A stretch of DNA of 7,568 nt, from the NCBI GenBank assembly GCA_023410155.1, contig JAEYQF010000190.1, positions 1-7,568 of the forward strand, written 5' to 3'. This DNA is from Verrucomicrobiota bacterium. Its GTDB lineage: Bacteria; Verrucomicrobiota; Verrucomicrobiia; Opitutales; Opitutaceae. Positions 1-6,884 of this stretch are shown piece after piece. Every line of letters begins with the position of its first letter. The stretch's first letter is position 1. Made by a program: the position numbers and the translations under genes. The notes beneath the pieces are model-generated. The model was not told the origin of the DNA and made no database searches. It saw only the letters and a program-made list of their open reading frames with translations.

Positions 1-1103
1 ACCCGTCGGGTAAATTCCAAAACCGGACTTCGCTCGTGGTAGACCAACAACAATGGACGCTCCGCGAGAATACAGGGGTAGATCTTAGAGGCCGAGTAGC
101 CTGGGTCGTCAGACCCGATTGCGAGCACCGCGTCGGCGCGCTGGAGATAATGCAAAGCGTCGAAATAAGGCACGCGTTGGCAGTGCTCCGTGACGAAATC
201 CTCGACGCCGATTTCGCGGGCTATGGGAAGTGCGCACTCCCGACCAAGCGGGGGAGGAGCGTAGTCGGTCCCGACAAAGTGGAACCGCATCCGACGGGCG
301 TCTACCGGATCAATCTCCATGTGGAGCTGAAATGCGCGAAACAGCGCGCGCAAGGCGAACGCCATGTCCGCGCCGCCCCGGCCCGCATACACATAGTGCA
401 CGTTGCCGTCGTCGAAATCGATCAGCGGTGCAGTGGGCCGGTGCTGGCGCGCGGCCTCGAAGTCGGCTTCGGCCGCACCGAATGGCAGCACGACCACGCG
501 GGTCGGATCGAACCACGCGTAGCTCTCCGCGAGCGCCGGACCGTAGGCGGGAGAGACGGCGATGATACCTGCTGCTTCACGCAGCGCCCGGGGCTCGATG
601 CGACGCGCCGTCCACTGGCTCAGCGCGAACTTCAGCCGTCCGCCCGGCGGGCGGGTGTTTGTGCGCTGGTAGTAGGGGTTGATCCACGGGTCCTGATAAT
701 CGAGCACGTAGGGCACGCCGAACTCACGCTTCCACTGCGGTCCTAGCGCAAAGGCTGAGAACTGAGTGGTGCTGATGAAAACGAGATCGAATTTATCCGA
801 CGCGAGCAGCCGCGCGCCCGCGCGCGCGAATGCTCGGCCGACCCGCAGCCACAGATTCCCGATACCCGCCCAGCGGGTGGATCGCGGAGAGAGTCCTCGC
901 ACGCGCGCGACGCGGATGTCCGCCGGATATGTGGTTTGGAGTAGCGGATCGAGCACCGCCCCTTCGATTGTCTCGGGGGCGAGGCACAGCACCACCGGCT
1001 CCCAGCCGTGCTCGCGAAAGTAGGGCAGCGCCAGTCGCACGCGCTGCATGTCGGGCGCGTTCACCGGGGGAAAGTGAGGTGAAACGATGAGAACGCGACG
1101 CAT
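1..1103 (-). CDS. Glycosyltransferase, family 4-like (GT-B fold), 3' end beyond the window
   Basis: The reading frame is open from an ATG at 1103 to the left edge with no stop, giving 367 complete codons; the C-terminus is missing. The protein starts MRRVLIVSPHFPP, the usual beta-strand and glycine/proline loop that opens the acceptor domain of GT4-type enzymes. Further on are DYQDPW (residues 135-140), a YAGRGG strand-loop (239-244) that probably begins the nucleotide-sugar domain, HFVGTDY (275-281), and SDDPGYSASKIYP (331-343), which matches the donor-binding region of GT4 proteins (normally followed by a conserved glutamate). It should transfer a sugar from a nucleotide-sugar donor onto a glycan or lipid acceptor at the cytoplasmic side of the membrane. 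Donor and acceptor cannot be read from sequence. An in-frame TAA lies 45 nt before the ATG, so the start is well bounded; no Shine-Dalgarno is visible. It is separated by 363 bp from the preceding gene. The frame shows no internal break, and long open frames on the opposite strand here are shadows. Confidence 0.9.
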   Translation of the reverse strand, partial: MRRVLIVSPHFPPVNAPDMQRVRLALPYFREHGWEPVVLCLAPETIEGAVLDPLLQTTYPADIRVARVRGLSPRSTRWAGIGNLWLRVGRAFARAGARLLASDKFDLVFISTTQFSAFALGPQWKREFGVPYVLDYQDPWINPYYQRTNTRPPGGRLKFALSQWTARRIEPRALREAAGIIAVSPAYGPALAESYAWFDPTRVVVLPFGAAEADFEAARQHRPTAPLIDFDDGNVHYVYAGRGGADMAFALRALFRAFQLHMEIDPVDARRMRFHFVGTDYAPPPLGRECALPIAREIGVEDFVTEHCQRVPYFDALHYLQRADAVLAIGSDDPGYSASKIYPCILAERPLLLVYHERSPVLEFTRR

Positions 1104-1228
1104 CAGGCGGCAGAGATGGACGGCCAAGAGCCGGGCGTTCCCGCATATTTACTCTCGAGCAGTCGATCTTGGGGCGAATGCAGCGAGACTGGATTGAGTC
1201 GGGTCATTGTGTGGCTTGGGCCGTGGCT

Positions 1229-1265
1229 ACTCGCTCCGGATCTCACTGGGTGATGACTCGCTCCG
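1229..1265. repeat. 10-nt direct repeat pair, 27-bp period
   Basis: ACTCGCTCCG occurs exactly at 1229-1238 and again at 1256-1265, with 17 bp between the copies. It lies in the intergenic gap, about 125-160 bp upstream of the start of the last gene. Tandem 10-mers in a promoter-sized gap can be operator half-sites, but 27 bp is not close to a whole number of 10.5-bp helical turns, and two copies could also be chance or a small duplication. The repeat itself is certain; any function is a guess. Confidence 0.5.
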
Positions 1266-1267
1266 TG

Positions 1268-1288
1268 AACTGCGGTTTTGCAGTTTTT
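1268..1288 (+). terminator. Possible hairpin with T-run (weak intrinsic terminator, plus-strand reading)
   Basis: AACTGC (1268-1273) pairs perfectly with GCAGTT (1280-1285) around a 6-nt loop GGTTTT, and the second arm runs into five consecutive T (1284-1288). Read on the plus strand this has the form of a rho-independent terminator, but the stem has only six pairs and no plus-strand gene precedes it. On the minus strand, the direction of all genes here, the hairpin is followed by CACGG and not by T, so it would not be a good terminator for the operon. It begins immediately after the second copy of the direct repeat. Confidence 0.25.
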
Positions 1289-1466
1289 CATGATGATTCC
1301 CGGCGCTGGACGGAAAAGGGGGGGGCCTTGGTTTATCGGCTTGTCGGTAGTGCCAACGCGCATTTGAGAGTTCTTCTGTTCCGATTGTGTCCGGCGAGTG
1401 GCTAGATCTTCAGCAAGCGGCTGCCCATGGTCAGCGTTTTGGCGGCGTGAGTCTCACCGTCGAGAA

Positions 1467-2684
1467 TCACCGCAGGGATTGCTGCACGAGCGAAACCAGG
1501 CGCGGGGCTTCGCGTTCCCAACAGTAACGGCTTTCAGCGAGGCGGCGCGCTGCGAGTTGCCCGGCGGCCAGCCCCGCGCGATCGGCAAGCAAGGAGTCGA
1601 GCTGCCGGGCGCTGGAAGAGAGATCGTCGAGATCGAGAAAACCTCCTGCTGCGGGGGCTTGATCAAGCACCTCGCGTTGGCCGCGAGTGGGAGTTGCGAG
1701 GACGAAAAGTCCGGCGTTGAGGTATTGGAGGATCTTGTTGGTGATTGTAAGATCGCGACTGCGGATTGTCGCATCCTCCAGCGCGAGACCGATATCGTGC
1801 TCGGCAATGGCCGATGGAAGCTTCGAGGGCAGTTCCAGGCCACGAACACTGAATTTCTCTCGATGCGAGGGCGGTAACATCGCGCGCAAACCCGCCACGG
1901 TTTCCCGGTGTTCCTCACCGAGCAGGACCAATCGGCTCGGCAAGCACGTGCGTGCCCAAGCTGCAGTGAATGCCTCGAGTCCCCGCCCGGGACCGACGAC
2001 TTGAGAAAACCAAAAAAAAGCCGGCGGCTCCGGTCGGAGCGCATCCATCGCTCGGGCGGGTCCGAGCGCAAAGGCGTTGGCGATCGAATGAGGGCGTCGG
2101 CCTCCGTGGGCGGCGTGGAGTTCCTCCGCGAGCGAATCGGATGTGGTCGAAACGTAGTTGGCTCGACGAAGGAGCGTGCGCTCAACTTCTTTCAAGAGCG
2201 CCAGCGGCCGACCTCGACGATCAGCAGGGAGCAGATCTTCGGAATGCCAGTCCTCGATGTCGGCCGCCACGCGCCGTCCTGCATCGATCAGTCGTGTGCC
2301 GGCCCAGTGGGCGATCTCATTGTGAACGATGGTAAGGTCGGCCGGCTGCTTTTTTGCCGCGGAGAGAAGCACGCGCGCGGGGCCGAGGGCGTGGATACTG
2401 CCGCGGCCGATCCGTCTGGCGAAATCCCGGGCAACTTTCAAATGAAGACGCCGGAATAGGACGATAGCAGCAGGCGTGGCGAACCCCGGAAGAAGGTCAA
2501 CGCACACGCGTCGATACGACGCATCCTTGAGCAGTTGGCGATCGATCGGCTCGGAAGGTGCATGATTACGAACGGTCAGCACCGTCACGTCGAAACCGGC
2601 CGCCGCGAGCGCGCCAGCTTCCTTGTGGACCCTCGGGTTGCGACAGAGCGCGCCGTTGCTTACGATGAGGATACGGTTGCTCAT
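1467..2684 (-). CDS. Glycosyltransferase, family 4-like (GT-B fold)
   Basis: This 405-residue protein has the size and layout of a complete GT4-type enzyme. It opens with MSNRILIVSNG, then CRNPRVHKEA (14-23), a variant of the RDPRVxKEA signature of many group 1 glycosyltransferases, followed by GFDVTVLT (30-37). DIEDWHSEDLL (142-152) closes the acceptor-side domain, FWFSQVVGPGRGLE (224-237) starts the donor domain, and LTITNKILQYLNAGL (311-325) with a glutamate in RGQREVL (334-340) fits the nucleotide-sugar pocket. It should add one sugar to the growing glycan at the cytoplasmic face; the sugar is unknown. The frame is open 17 codons further upstream, but the start at 2684 is chosen because its ATG overlaps the preceding stop as ATGA and the conserved N-terminal strand begins there. 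No Shine-Dalgarno is present, so translation is probably coupled to the acyltransferase gene. It ends with TGA before the 363-bp gap. Confidence 0.88.
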   Translation of the reverse strand: MSNRILIVSNGALCRNPRVHKEAGALAAAGFDVTVLTVRNHAPSEPIDRQLLKDASYRRVCVDLLPGFATPAAIVLFRRLHLKVARDFARRIGRGSIHALGPARVLLSAAKKQPADLTIVHNEIAHWAGTRLIDAGRRVAADIEDWHSEDLLPADRRGRPLALLKEVERTLLRRANYVSTTSDSLAEELHAAHGGRRPHSIANAFALGPARAMDALRPEPPAFFWFSQVVGPGRGLEAFTAAWARTCLPSRLVLLGEEHRETVAGLRAMLPPSHREKFSVRGLELPSKLPSAIAEHDIGLALEDATIRSRDLTITNKILQYLNAGLFVLATPTRGQREVLDQAPAAGGFLDLDDLSSSARQLDSLLADRAGLAAGQLAARRLAESRYCWEREAPRLVSLVQQSLR

Positions 2685-3808
2685 GCAATCGCCGTTGGGG
2701 GATGCCTGCGCGACTTGAGGAGAGCTCTTCGCCATCGCTCCGCCGGAGCTTCAATTGCGCGATGCAGCGCCCATCCTCCAAAGATTCCGAGCAATAATGA
2801 CGCGATCCATACGACGACGAAAAACGCGCTGTTTTTCGACACGAACCGACTCGTCAGATTGAGGAAGGGCGACATCAAGGGCATGTGGATCAGGTAGAGG
2901 GGGTATGAGAACGCACCGAGGGTTGCGAGGGATCTGAACGAGCGTCGGAGGCGAGCGCGGGCGGTGAGCAGGAGCACGAGCGCAGTGCCGCAGCCCACGG
3001 CGGTGGCGAGCATGCTGAATTCCGTCGGAAGCAGAAAAGGTAACACTATCAACGCGAATACCGCGGCAGCTGTGACACGTGCGCGGCTATCTCGCGCGGC
3101 CTGCCATGCGATAACTCCGGCAAAGAACTCGGGCCATCGATCCAGCACCAGCAGCGCAGCCGGTCGCCAGTCGCTCCACGTCCACCCACATAGGACTGCC
3201 CCCGCCGCGATGAGCCACCTGCAGCGCAGGCCGCCCCGCCGCGCGACCAATGCAGTCGCTGCGAGAAGATAGAACCCGAGCTCAAAAACCAAAGTCCAGC
3301 TAACCATAAGGAAGCCGGAGAACCCCATGTAAGGTTGCAGAAGGAAGATCTCGCCAAGCCACGTCCACACGCCCTGCGGCAGTCCTGCATCCCAACCCGA
3401 TGGATGCATCGCGTCGGCGGCCACCCGCAATGACAGCGCGGCCGTCAACGCGGCCCAATAGGTCGGGAAGATGCGCAGCGCCCGATCGACGAGGAATTCC
3501 GCCGCGCTTTCGCCGAGGCGAAACGCGGTATGAATGCGCTGGGCAATGCACCAGCCGCTGAGCGCGAAGAACATGCTGACCCCGAGCCAACCGTATTCGG
3601 TTCCCAGTCGTAGGAACTGCAACGGACCCGAAAGCTCGCCAGGTAGCGAAAACGCGTGAAGTCCGTGAAACAGCAACACTGCGATCGCGGCCAATCCTCG
3701 CAGCGCGTCGATGGTGGGAACGCGGCCGAGTTCACCATCAGGATTCGAGCGCTTTCGTGCGATCTCATCGGCTGAACTGGTGCGCAGGGCAGGGGAGATA
3801 AGATTCAC
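2681..3808 (-). CDS. Membrane acyltransferase, Acyl_transf_3 / OafA-like
   Basis: The 375-residue product carries the full set of motifs of the acyltransferase 3 family of integral membrane enzymes that O-acylate surface sugars. Visible are the R-X10-H pair (R37, H48), FFALSGW (80-86), RALRIFPTYW (109-118), SWTLVFELGFY (170-180), SYPLYLIHMPL (301-311) and the terminal EAP motif (353-355). About ten hydrophobic segments lie between residues 36 and 349, and no signal peptide precedes them. There is no C-terminal SGNH domain, so it resembles the short, membrane-only class (usual length 350-400). It probably transfers an acetyl or other small acyl group to a sugar of the glycan made by its neighbours. 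The start is a GTG at 3808 that overlaps the previous stop as GTGA; the core domain begins near residue 30, so the roughly 30-residue N-terminal extension is variable. Its TGA overlaps the next ATG by 4 bp. Confidence 0.93.
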   Translation of the reverse strand: MNLISPALRTSSADEIARKRSNPDGELGRVPTIDALRGLAAIAVLLFHGLHAFSLPGELSGPLQFLRLGTEYGWLGVSMFFALSGWCIAQRIHTAFRLGESAAEFLVDRALRIFPTYWAALTAALSLRVAADAMHPSGWDAGLPQGVWTWLGEIFLLQPYMGFSGFLMVSWTLVFELGFYLLAATALVARRGGLRCRWLIAAGAVLCGWTWSDWRPAALLVLDRWPEFFAGVIAWQAARDSRARVTAAAVFALIVLPFLLPTEFSMLATAVGCGTALVLLLTARARLRRSFRSLATLGAFSYPLYLIHMPLMSPFLNLTSRFVSKNSAFFVVVWIASLLLGIFGGWALHRAIEAPAERWRRALLKSRRHPPTAIA

Positions 3809-4968
3809 AGGCCGAGATGCTGCGCAATTTTGCTCAAGGTGGAGGCGATACCATGTTCGGCGAGCGCGCGACGTTGCCCGGCAATACGCAACTGGGCCCG
3901 GCGCGCGGGATCGGCCATGAGTTCGCGCGAGATGTGAGCCAGTTCAGCTGGGGTGCGGTAGGTCGCGATCTCGCGCCCCGGCTCGTAGAGCGAATCCAAG
4001 CCCTCGGTCCACTCCGTAAGGTAACAAGCTCCTGCCATCGGCGCCTCGATGTCGCGCAGACGCGAATAGGTGCCCGGACGGTCAAACGGAAAACGGAGCG
4101 ACGGAAAACGGTTCACGCCCAAGCACACAGCGCTCTCGCGCAGCACGCGCCAGTAATCGTCACCCACCGGCGCGGGGCGCGTGTAAGCAGCGAAGTCGAA
4201 TTCAAGGGGTCGTCGCCGGCTGGACAGCTTGCGGATTAGGGCTGCCCAGCCGTGCTGCCGTCCAAATTCCCACTGGCGTCGTATACGCTCGCACCAGTCC
4301 ACGGCGGGGCGCGGCACAAACGTTGACGGTGCGCTGCCATCCCAACCGACGCCTCGCAGCTCCAATCTAAGACCACAATCGATCGCGTCGGCGAACAGCA
4401 CCTCTCGTTGTTCGTCGCGCGTGCCGACAAACGTCACCGGCAACGTCTCGCGTTGGACTGGTGTTCGGCACGCTGGCGGCACCCAGCACGCCATGGGCGC
4501 GGAGAGGTGGGGAAGTTTGGCGGAGCGATAGAGAGTGAGCGCCGCATGCTCGGGGACCCAGTGTAGATCGAAGCTCCGAAAGGCCGGCGGCACGGAGCGA
4601 AATTCGCGGACATTGTCGCAGAAGAAGTTGACGGTAGGGACTGAGCGGGAGCGGAGGCCTGCGAGCGCCTCTTCGGTGACTTGGGCGGGGAATAAATAGC
4701 CCAGGAAAAAGTCCACGCCACCGTGATCGAGTTCCTTCTCGATGCGACGCAGTGCTGCGGACCAGGTGCGCTCCAGCCAATGTCTGCGTGCGTCGGGGGG
4801 GAGTGGCAGCAAGCCCTCCGCCCAATCACAGCTGGGTTCCTCGATGAGAACATGACCCGCTTCGGCGCACGCGGCACGAAAGTATTCGGCCCAGAACCTG
4901 TATGCCGGCACGGCGTGCTGCACGACCGATTGCTGGCAGCTCAGAAAAATCCGGAGAGGGCGCTTCAT
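3805..4968 (-). CDS. CgeB-like glycosyltransferase (Glyco_trans_1_2 C-terminal domain)
   Basis: The 387-residue product begins MKRPLRIFLSCQQS and has a two-domain GT-B layout. The N-terminal half has FFCDNVREF (115-123) and FDLHWVPEHAALTLYRSA (133-150), which match the pattern in CgeB/DUF3880-type proteins. VTFVGTRDEQR (178-188) opens the second domain, and residues 301-343 (RLRDIEAPMAGACYLTEW, then GLDSLYEPGREIATYRTPAEL) are a clear Glyco_trans_1_2 signature, including the glutamate of DIEAPMAG and the later E of YEPG. The name CgeB comes from a Bacillus spore-coat protein; here the context points to surface glycan assembly, not sporulation. The reading frame stays open upstream to 5226, but that part overlaps the preceding gene by 258 bp and is arginine- and serine-rich nonsense. 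The ATG at 4968 is chosen since it forms ATGA with the previous stop. Its own TGA overlaps the acyltransferase GTG. Confidence 0.87.
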   Translation of the reverse strand: MKRPLRIFLSCQQSVVQHAVPAYRFWAEYFRAACAEAGHVLIEEPSCDWAEGLLPLPPDARRHWLERTWSAALRRIEKELDHGGVDFFLGYLFPAQVTEEALAGLRSRSVPTVNFFCDNVREFRSVPPAFRSFDLHWVPEHAALTLYRSAKLPHLSAPMACWVPPACRTPVQRETLPVTFVGTRDEQREVLFADAIDCGLRLELRGVGWDGSAPSTFVPRPAVDWCERIRRQWEFGRQHGWAALIRKLSSRRRPLEFDFAAYTRPAPVGDDYWRVLRESAVCLGVNRFPSLRFPFDRPGTYSRLRDIEAPMAGACYLTEWTEGLDSLYEPGREIATYRTPAELAHISRELMADPARRAQLRIAGQRRALAEHGIASTLSKIAQHLGL

Positions 4969-5921
4969 CGGCTGGAACGACTCCGGCGAAGCTCCTGTAT
5001 CCGGCGGGCGAAACGCCATCCGAAGATCATGCTGAGCCCGCAAAAAAGCGGCCCGCCACCAGGTCGCAAGGGCGAGCCGCCGTGAGCTTGAGCAAGTCGC
5101 TGTGCGCGTGCCGCAACCGAGGGCGAGTCGGGCCAGGCTGCGTGTGCCAGCCGCTGCATCAGATCGGCGGCGGCGCGTCGCGTTCGGGGGCTGTCCTCCG
5201 CGGCGAGCAGATGGCGAATGCAGCACTCTTGGGACAGCAGCGCCGACTTCCAGGCGCTTTCCGAACGACGGCGACTGAGACTGCCCGCGAGGTTAGAACG
5301 ATAAAATGATCTGGCTTCGGGGCAGAAGCGAACGCCCGCTGAAGCGAGAAGCACGCGGCAAAAGTATTCCCCGTCGTCGTTAAGGGTCAGACGTTCGTCC
5401 CAGGGTCCCGCGGCATCGATGACGGCGCGCGGAGTCAGCCAGGCAGCCGGGGGCATCATTCCGCGGCCAGCGAAATTCAACGTCAGCCATTCAACTGGCG
5501 AGGCATCGCGCCAGTTCTCCTCGGGGACGAAACGTGCTGTGGACGGATCATCTTCGAAACGCCCCCACGGTCCCGCGGCGACAACGCGAGCACTTTCCGC
5601 ACGTTTCTCGAGCTGGCGGAGCTGGCACTCGATCTTGTCCGGCGCCAATAGGTCGTCCGCATCCAAAAACTGGATATACTCGCCGGTGGCCGCGCGGAGT
5701 CCGCGATTCCGGGCGGCGGCAGCACCGGCGTTGGCCTGCGTCAGAATCACAGCCCGCTGACCGTGAAGCCGAGCGATGGCGAGCGAGTCATCCGTGGAGC
5801 CGTCGTCGACGATGATTGTCTCGATCGTCGGCCAAGTCTGCGCTCGCACGGAAGCGAGCGTCGCCGCCAGCCATGGTGCGGCGTTGTGACAGGGGATCAC
5901 GACTGAAACGAGCGAGGGCAT
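4965..5921 (-). CDS. Glycosyltransferase family 2 (GT-A fold)
   Basis: This 318-residue protein is a standard GT2 enzyme. From the ATG: VSVVIPCHNAAPWL (5-18) is the nucleotide-binding strand, DDGSTDDS (39-46) contacts the donor base and ribose, NAGAAAARNRGL (64-75) precedes the DADD metal-binding motif (87-90), and NDDGEYFCRVL (181-191) occupies the place of the ED/DD catalytic-base motif after PWDERLTL. The C-terminal 110 residues are arginine- and alanine-rich and less conserved, with no clear membrane anchor. It should be a cytoplasmic inverting transferase that adds a sugar to the lipid-linked acceptor. An in-frame GTG at 5939 would add six residues and overlap the previous gene by 14 bp; the ATG at 5921 is preferred because it leaves a 4-bp gap and starts right before the conserved strand. 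Neither has a Shine-Dalgarno. The stop overlaps the CgeB-like gene by 4 bp. Confidence 0.92.
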   Translation of the reverse strand: MPSLVSVVIPCHNAAPWLAATLASVRAQTWPTIETIIVDDGSTDDSLAIARLHGQRAVILTQANAGAAAARNRGLRAATGEYIQFLDADDLLAPDKIECQLRQLEKRAESARVVAAGPWGRFEDDPSTARFVPEENWRDASPVEWLTLNFAGRGMMPPAAWLTPRAVIDAAGPWDERLTLNDDGEYFCRVLLASAGVRFCPEARSFYRSNLAGSLSRRRSESAWKSALLSQECCIRHLLAAEDSPRTRRAAADLMQRLAHAAWPDSPSVAARAQRLAQAHGGSPLRPGGGPLFCGLSMIFGWRFARRIQELRRSRSSR

Positions 5922-5925
5922 GCGT

Positions 5926-6882
5926 TCAGGCGAGTGCACGGCGCCAGTTGCGCTGGAAATAGTGACGCTTCGAATTGGCGACGTAGTGGTGCATGACGGC
6001 GCGGCACTCGCTGGCTTCGGGCTCGGCGGGCAGAGTCACGTAGTCTCTGGCGGACAGCACCGAGCAGTCGCGTCCGGCCACCATCATTGCGACGAGAGCC
6101 TGCTCGAGATAATAGTTGGTGCGTTCGCGGGCGATGAGCGTGGCACACCAGTGTTCCAGGCGGTCCCAGTCAATCGATGCGCTCTCAAGGCCGGTCAGGC
6201 CGACGTTAACGAGATCCGCCACGCGCGCGCCCGAGAGATCGTTCATTAGCGGGCGTGAATAGCCGTAGGAGGTCTCGCAATCGACCGCGTGCAGGGGCCG
6301 GTCCGGCCGGTCAAGCCAAGCAAGCAAGGCCGCCGGAGGGCGGAAAAAGAGGAGATCGGAATCGATCACGAGCTTCCAGCCGCGGCTGCCAACATGAGGA
6401 TCGATGAGTTTGCGAATGTTGGGATAGTTCTGCCAGCGCTCGCGCAGCACTGGAAAACGGCTCTGCGGCAGAAGTGCATCGAGGCGCTCGATCGCGGCGG
6501 GTTGCGGGACGAAACGGATCGCCGGAAACAAGCGCGCGAGTGCCTCCATCTGCGGAGTGGCGAGGGTGCCGTCGTCGTAAATTACGGGCTTGAGCGGACG
6601 CTTCGCGTGGCGCGCGAAGGTCCACAAGCAGAACGTCGTCTGATACCAGAACCGTCGTCCGGTCAGAAGATGTAGCTCGATCTGCTCTCCGGAGAAAACA
6701 GGTAGCGCGGGCAGCGTCGCGGCGGCTGCTTCCATGTCGCTACGCCCGCGTTCGGTCCGACGTTTCTCGAACGGACCCCCGGCGGCGACGAGGGCGTCGA
6801 TCCATTCGATCGGACGGTGACGGACGAGATAGAAGGCGCGTCCGAGGCGAAGCGAGCGGAGACGTTGGCGGAAGGCGGGCAT
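5926..6882 (-). CDS. Putative glycosyltransferase with DSD motif (GT-A-like, family not assigned)
   Basis: The 318-residue product is not one I can name to a family, but it has the marks of a GT-A nucleotide-sugar transferase. From the ATG: VIYDDGTL (100-107) could bind the donor, KLVIDSDLLFF (170-180) contains a DXD metal site (D174-S-D176) at the end of a hydrophobic strand, LVNVGLTGL (224-232) resembles the NxG segment that follows the DXD in GT8-like enzymes, YLEQALVAMM (258-267) gives an EQ-type acidic motif, and MHHYV (297-301) could supply a histidine ligand near the C-terminus. No membrane segment or signal peptide is seen. The context supports a sugar transfer in the same pathway. 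Three starts are possible: GTG 6909, GTG 6888 (which makes a GTGA overlap with the previous stop) and ATG 6882; the ATG is shown, but the 6888 start is nearly as likely given the operon's pattern. Confidence 0.75.
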   Translation of the reverse strand: MPAFRQRLRSLRLGRAFYLVRHRPIEWIDALVAAGGPFEKRRTERGRSDMEAAAATLPALPVFSGEQIELHLLTGRRFWYQTTFCLWTFARHAKRPLKPVIYDDGTLATPQMEALARLFPAIRFVPQPAAIERLDALLPQSRFPVLRERWQNYPNIRKLIDPHVGSRGWKLVIDSDLLFFRPPAALLAWLDRPDRPLHAVDCETSYGYSRPLMNDLSGARVADLVNVGLTGLESASIDWDRLEHWCATLIARERTNYYLEQALVAMMVAGRDCSVLSARDYVTLPAEPEASECRAVMHHYVANSKRHYFQRNWRRALA

Positions 6883-6884
6883 GT

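Larger units (their letters stand above)
1104..1466. other. Intergenic gap, only sizeable non-coding stretch
   Basis: This 363-bp interval separates the two family 4-like glycosyltransferase genes and is visibly less GC-rich than its surroundings. It contains a 10-nt direct repeat (1229-1238 and 1256-1265), a hairpin with T-run on the plus strand (1268-1288), a run of eight G (1318-1325), and a small inverted repeat GTGAG-T-CTCAC (1447-1457). No good -35/-10 pair was found by eye on the minus strand, though a promoter for the downstream gene would have to lie here if it is not read through. An 86-codon minus-strand frame (1103-1363) fills part of the gap and its TGA overlaps the next ATG, but its composition is not protein-like and it has no ribosome binding site. 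Confidence 0.7.

Noticed and set aside
36..746. 236-codon open frame on the plus strand
   Set aside because: It lies antisense to the family 4-like glycosyltransferase gene, whose frame has clear motifs across the same stretch. The product is arginine-, valine- and histidine-rich without recognisable domains, as expected from a GC-rich antisense frame.
1447..1457. Perfect inverted repeat GTGAG-T-CTCAC just after the stop at 1467, considered as a terminator
   Set aside because: With a realistic loop only four base pairs remain, and there is no T-run on the minus strand after it.
1454..2185. 243-codon minus-strand frame inside the family 4-like gene
   Set aside because: It is a shifted-frame shadow of the real gene at 1467-2684; it is serine-, proline- and arginine-rich and has no motif.
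2685..2735. 17-codon upstream extension of the family 4-like protein at 1467-2684
   Set aside because: It overlaps the acyltransferase C-terminus and precedes the conserved first strand; the ATG at 2684 in the ATGA overlap fits better.
3817..4239. 140-codon plus-strand frame, and similar plus-strand frames at 1398-1877, 1908-2459 and 6289-6675
   Set aside because: All are antisense to genes with recognisable conserved motifs, and none shows a domain of its own.
4969..5226. 86-codon N-terminal extension of the CgeB-like protein
   Set aside because: It would overlap the GT2 gene by 258 bp and is an R/S/A-rich sequence with no domain. The ATGA junction at 4965-4968 gives a natural start.
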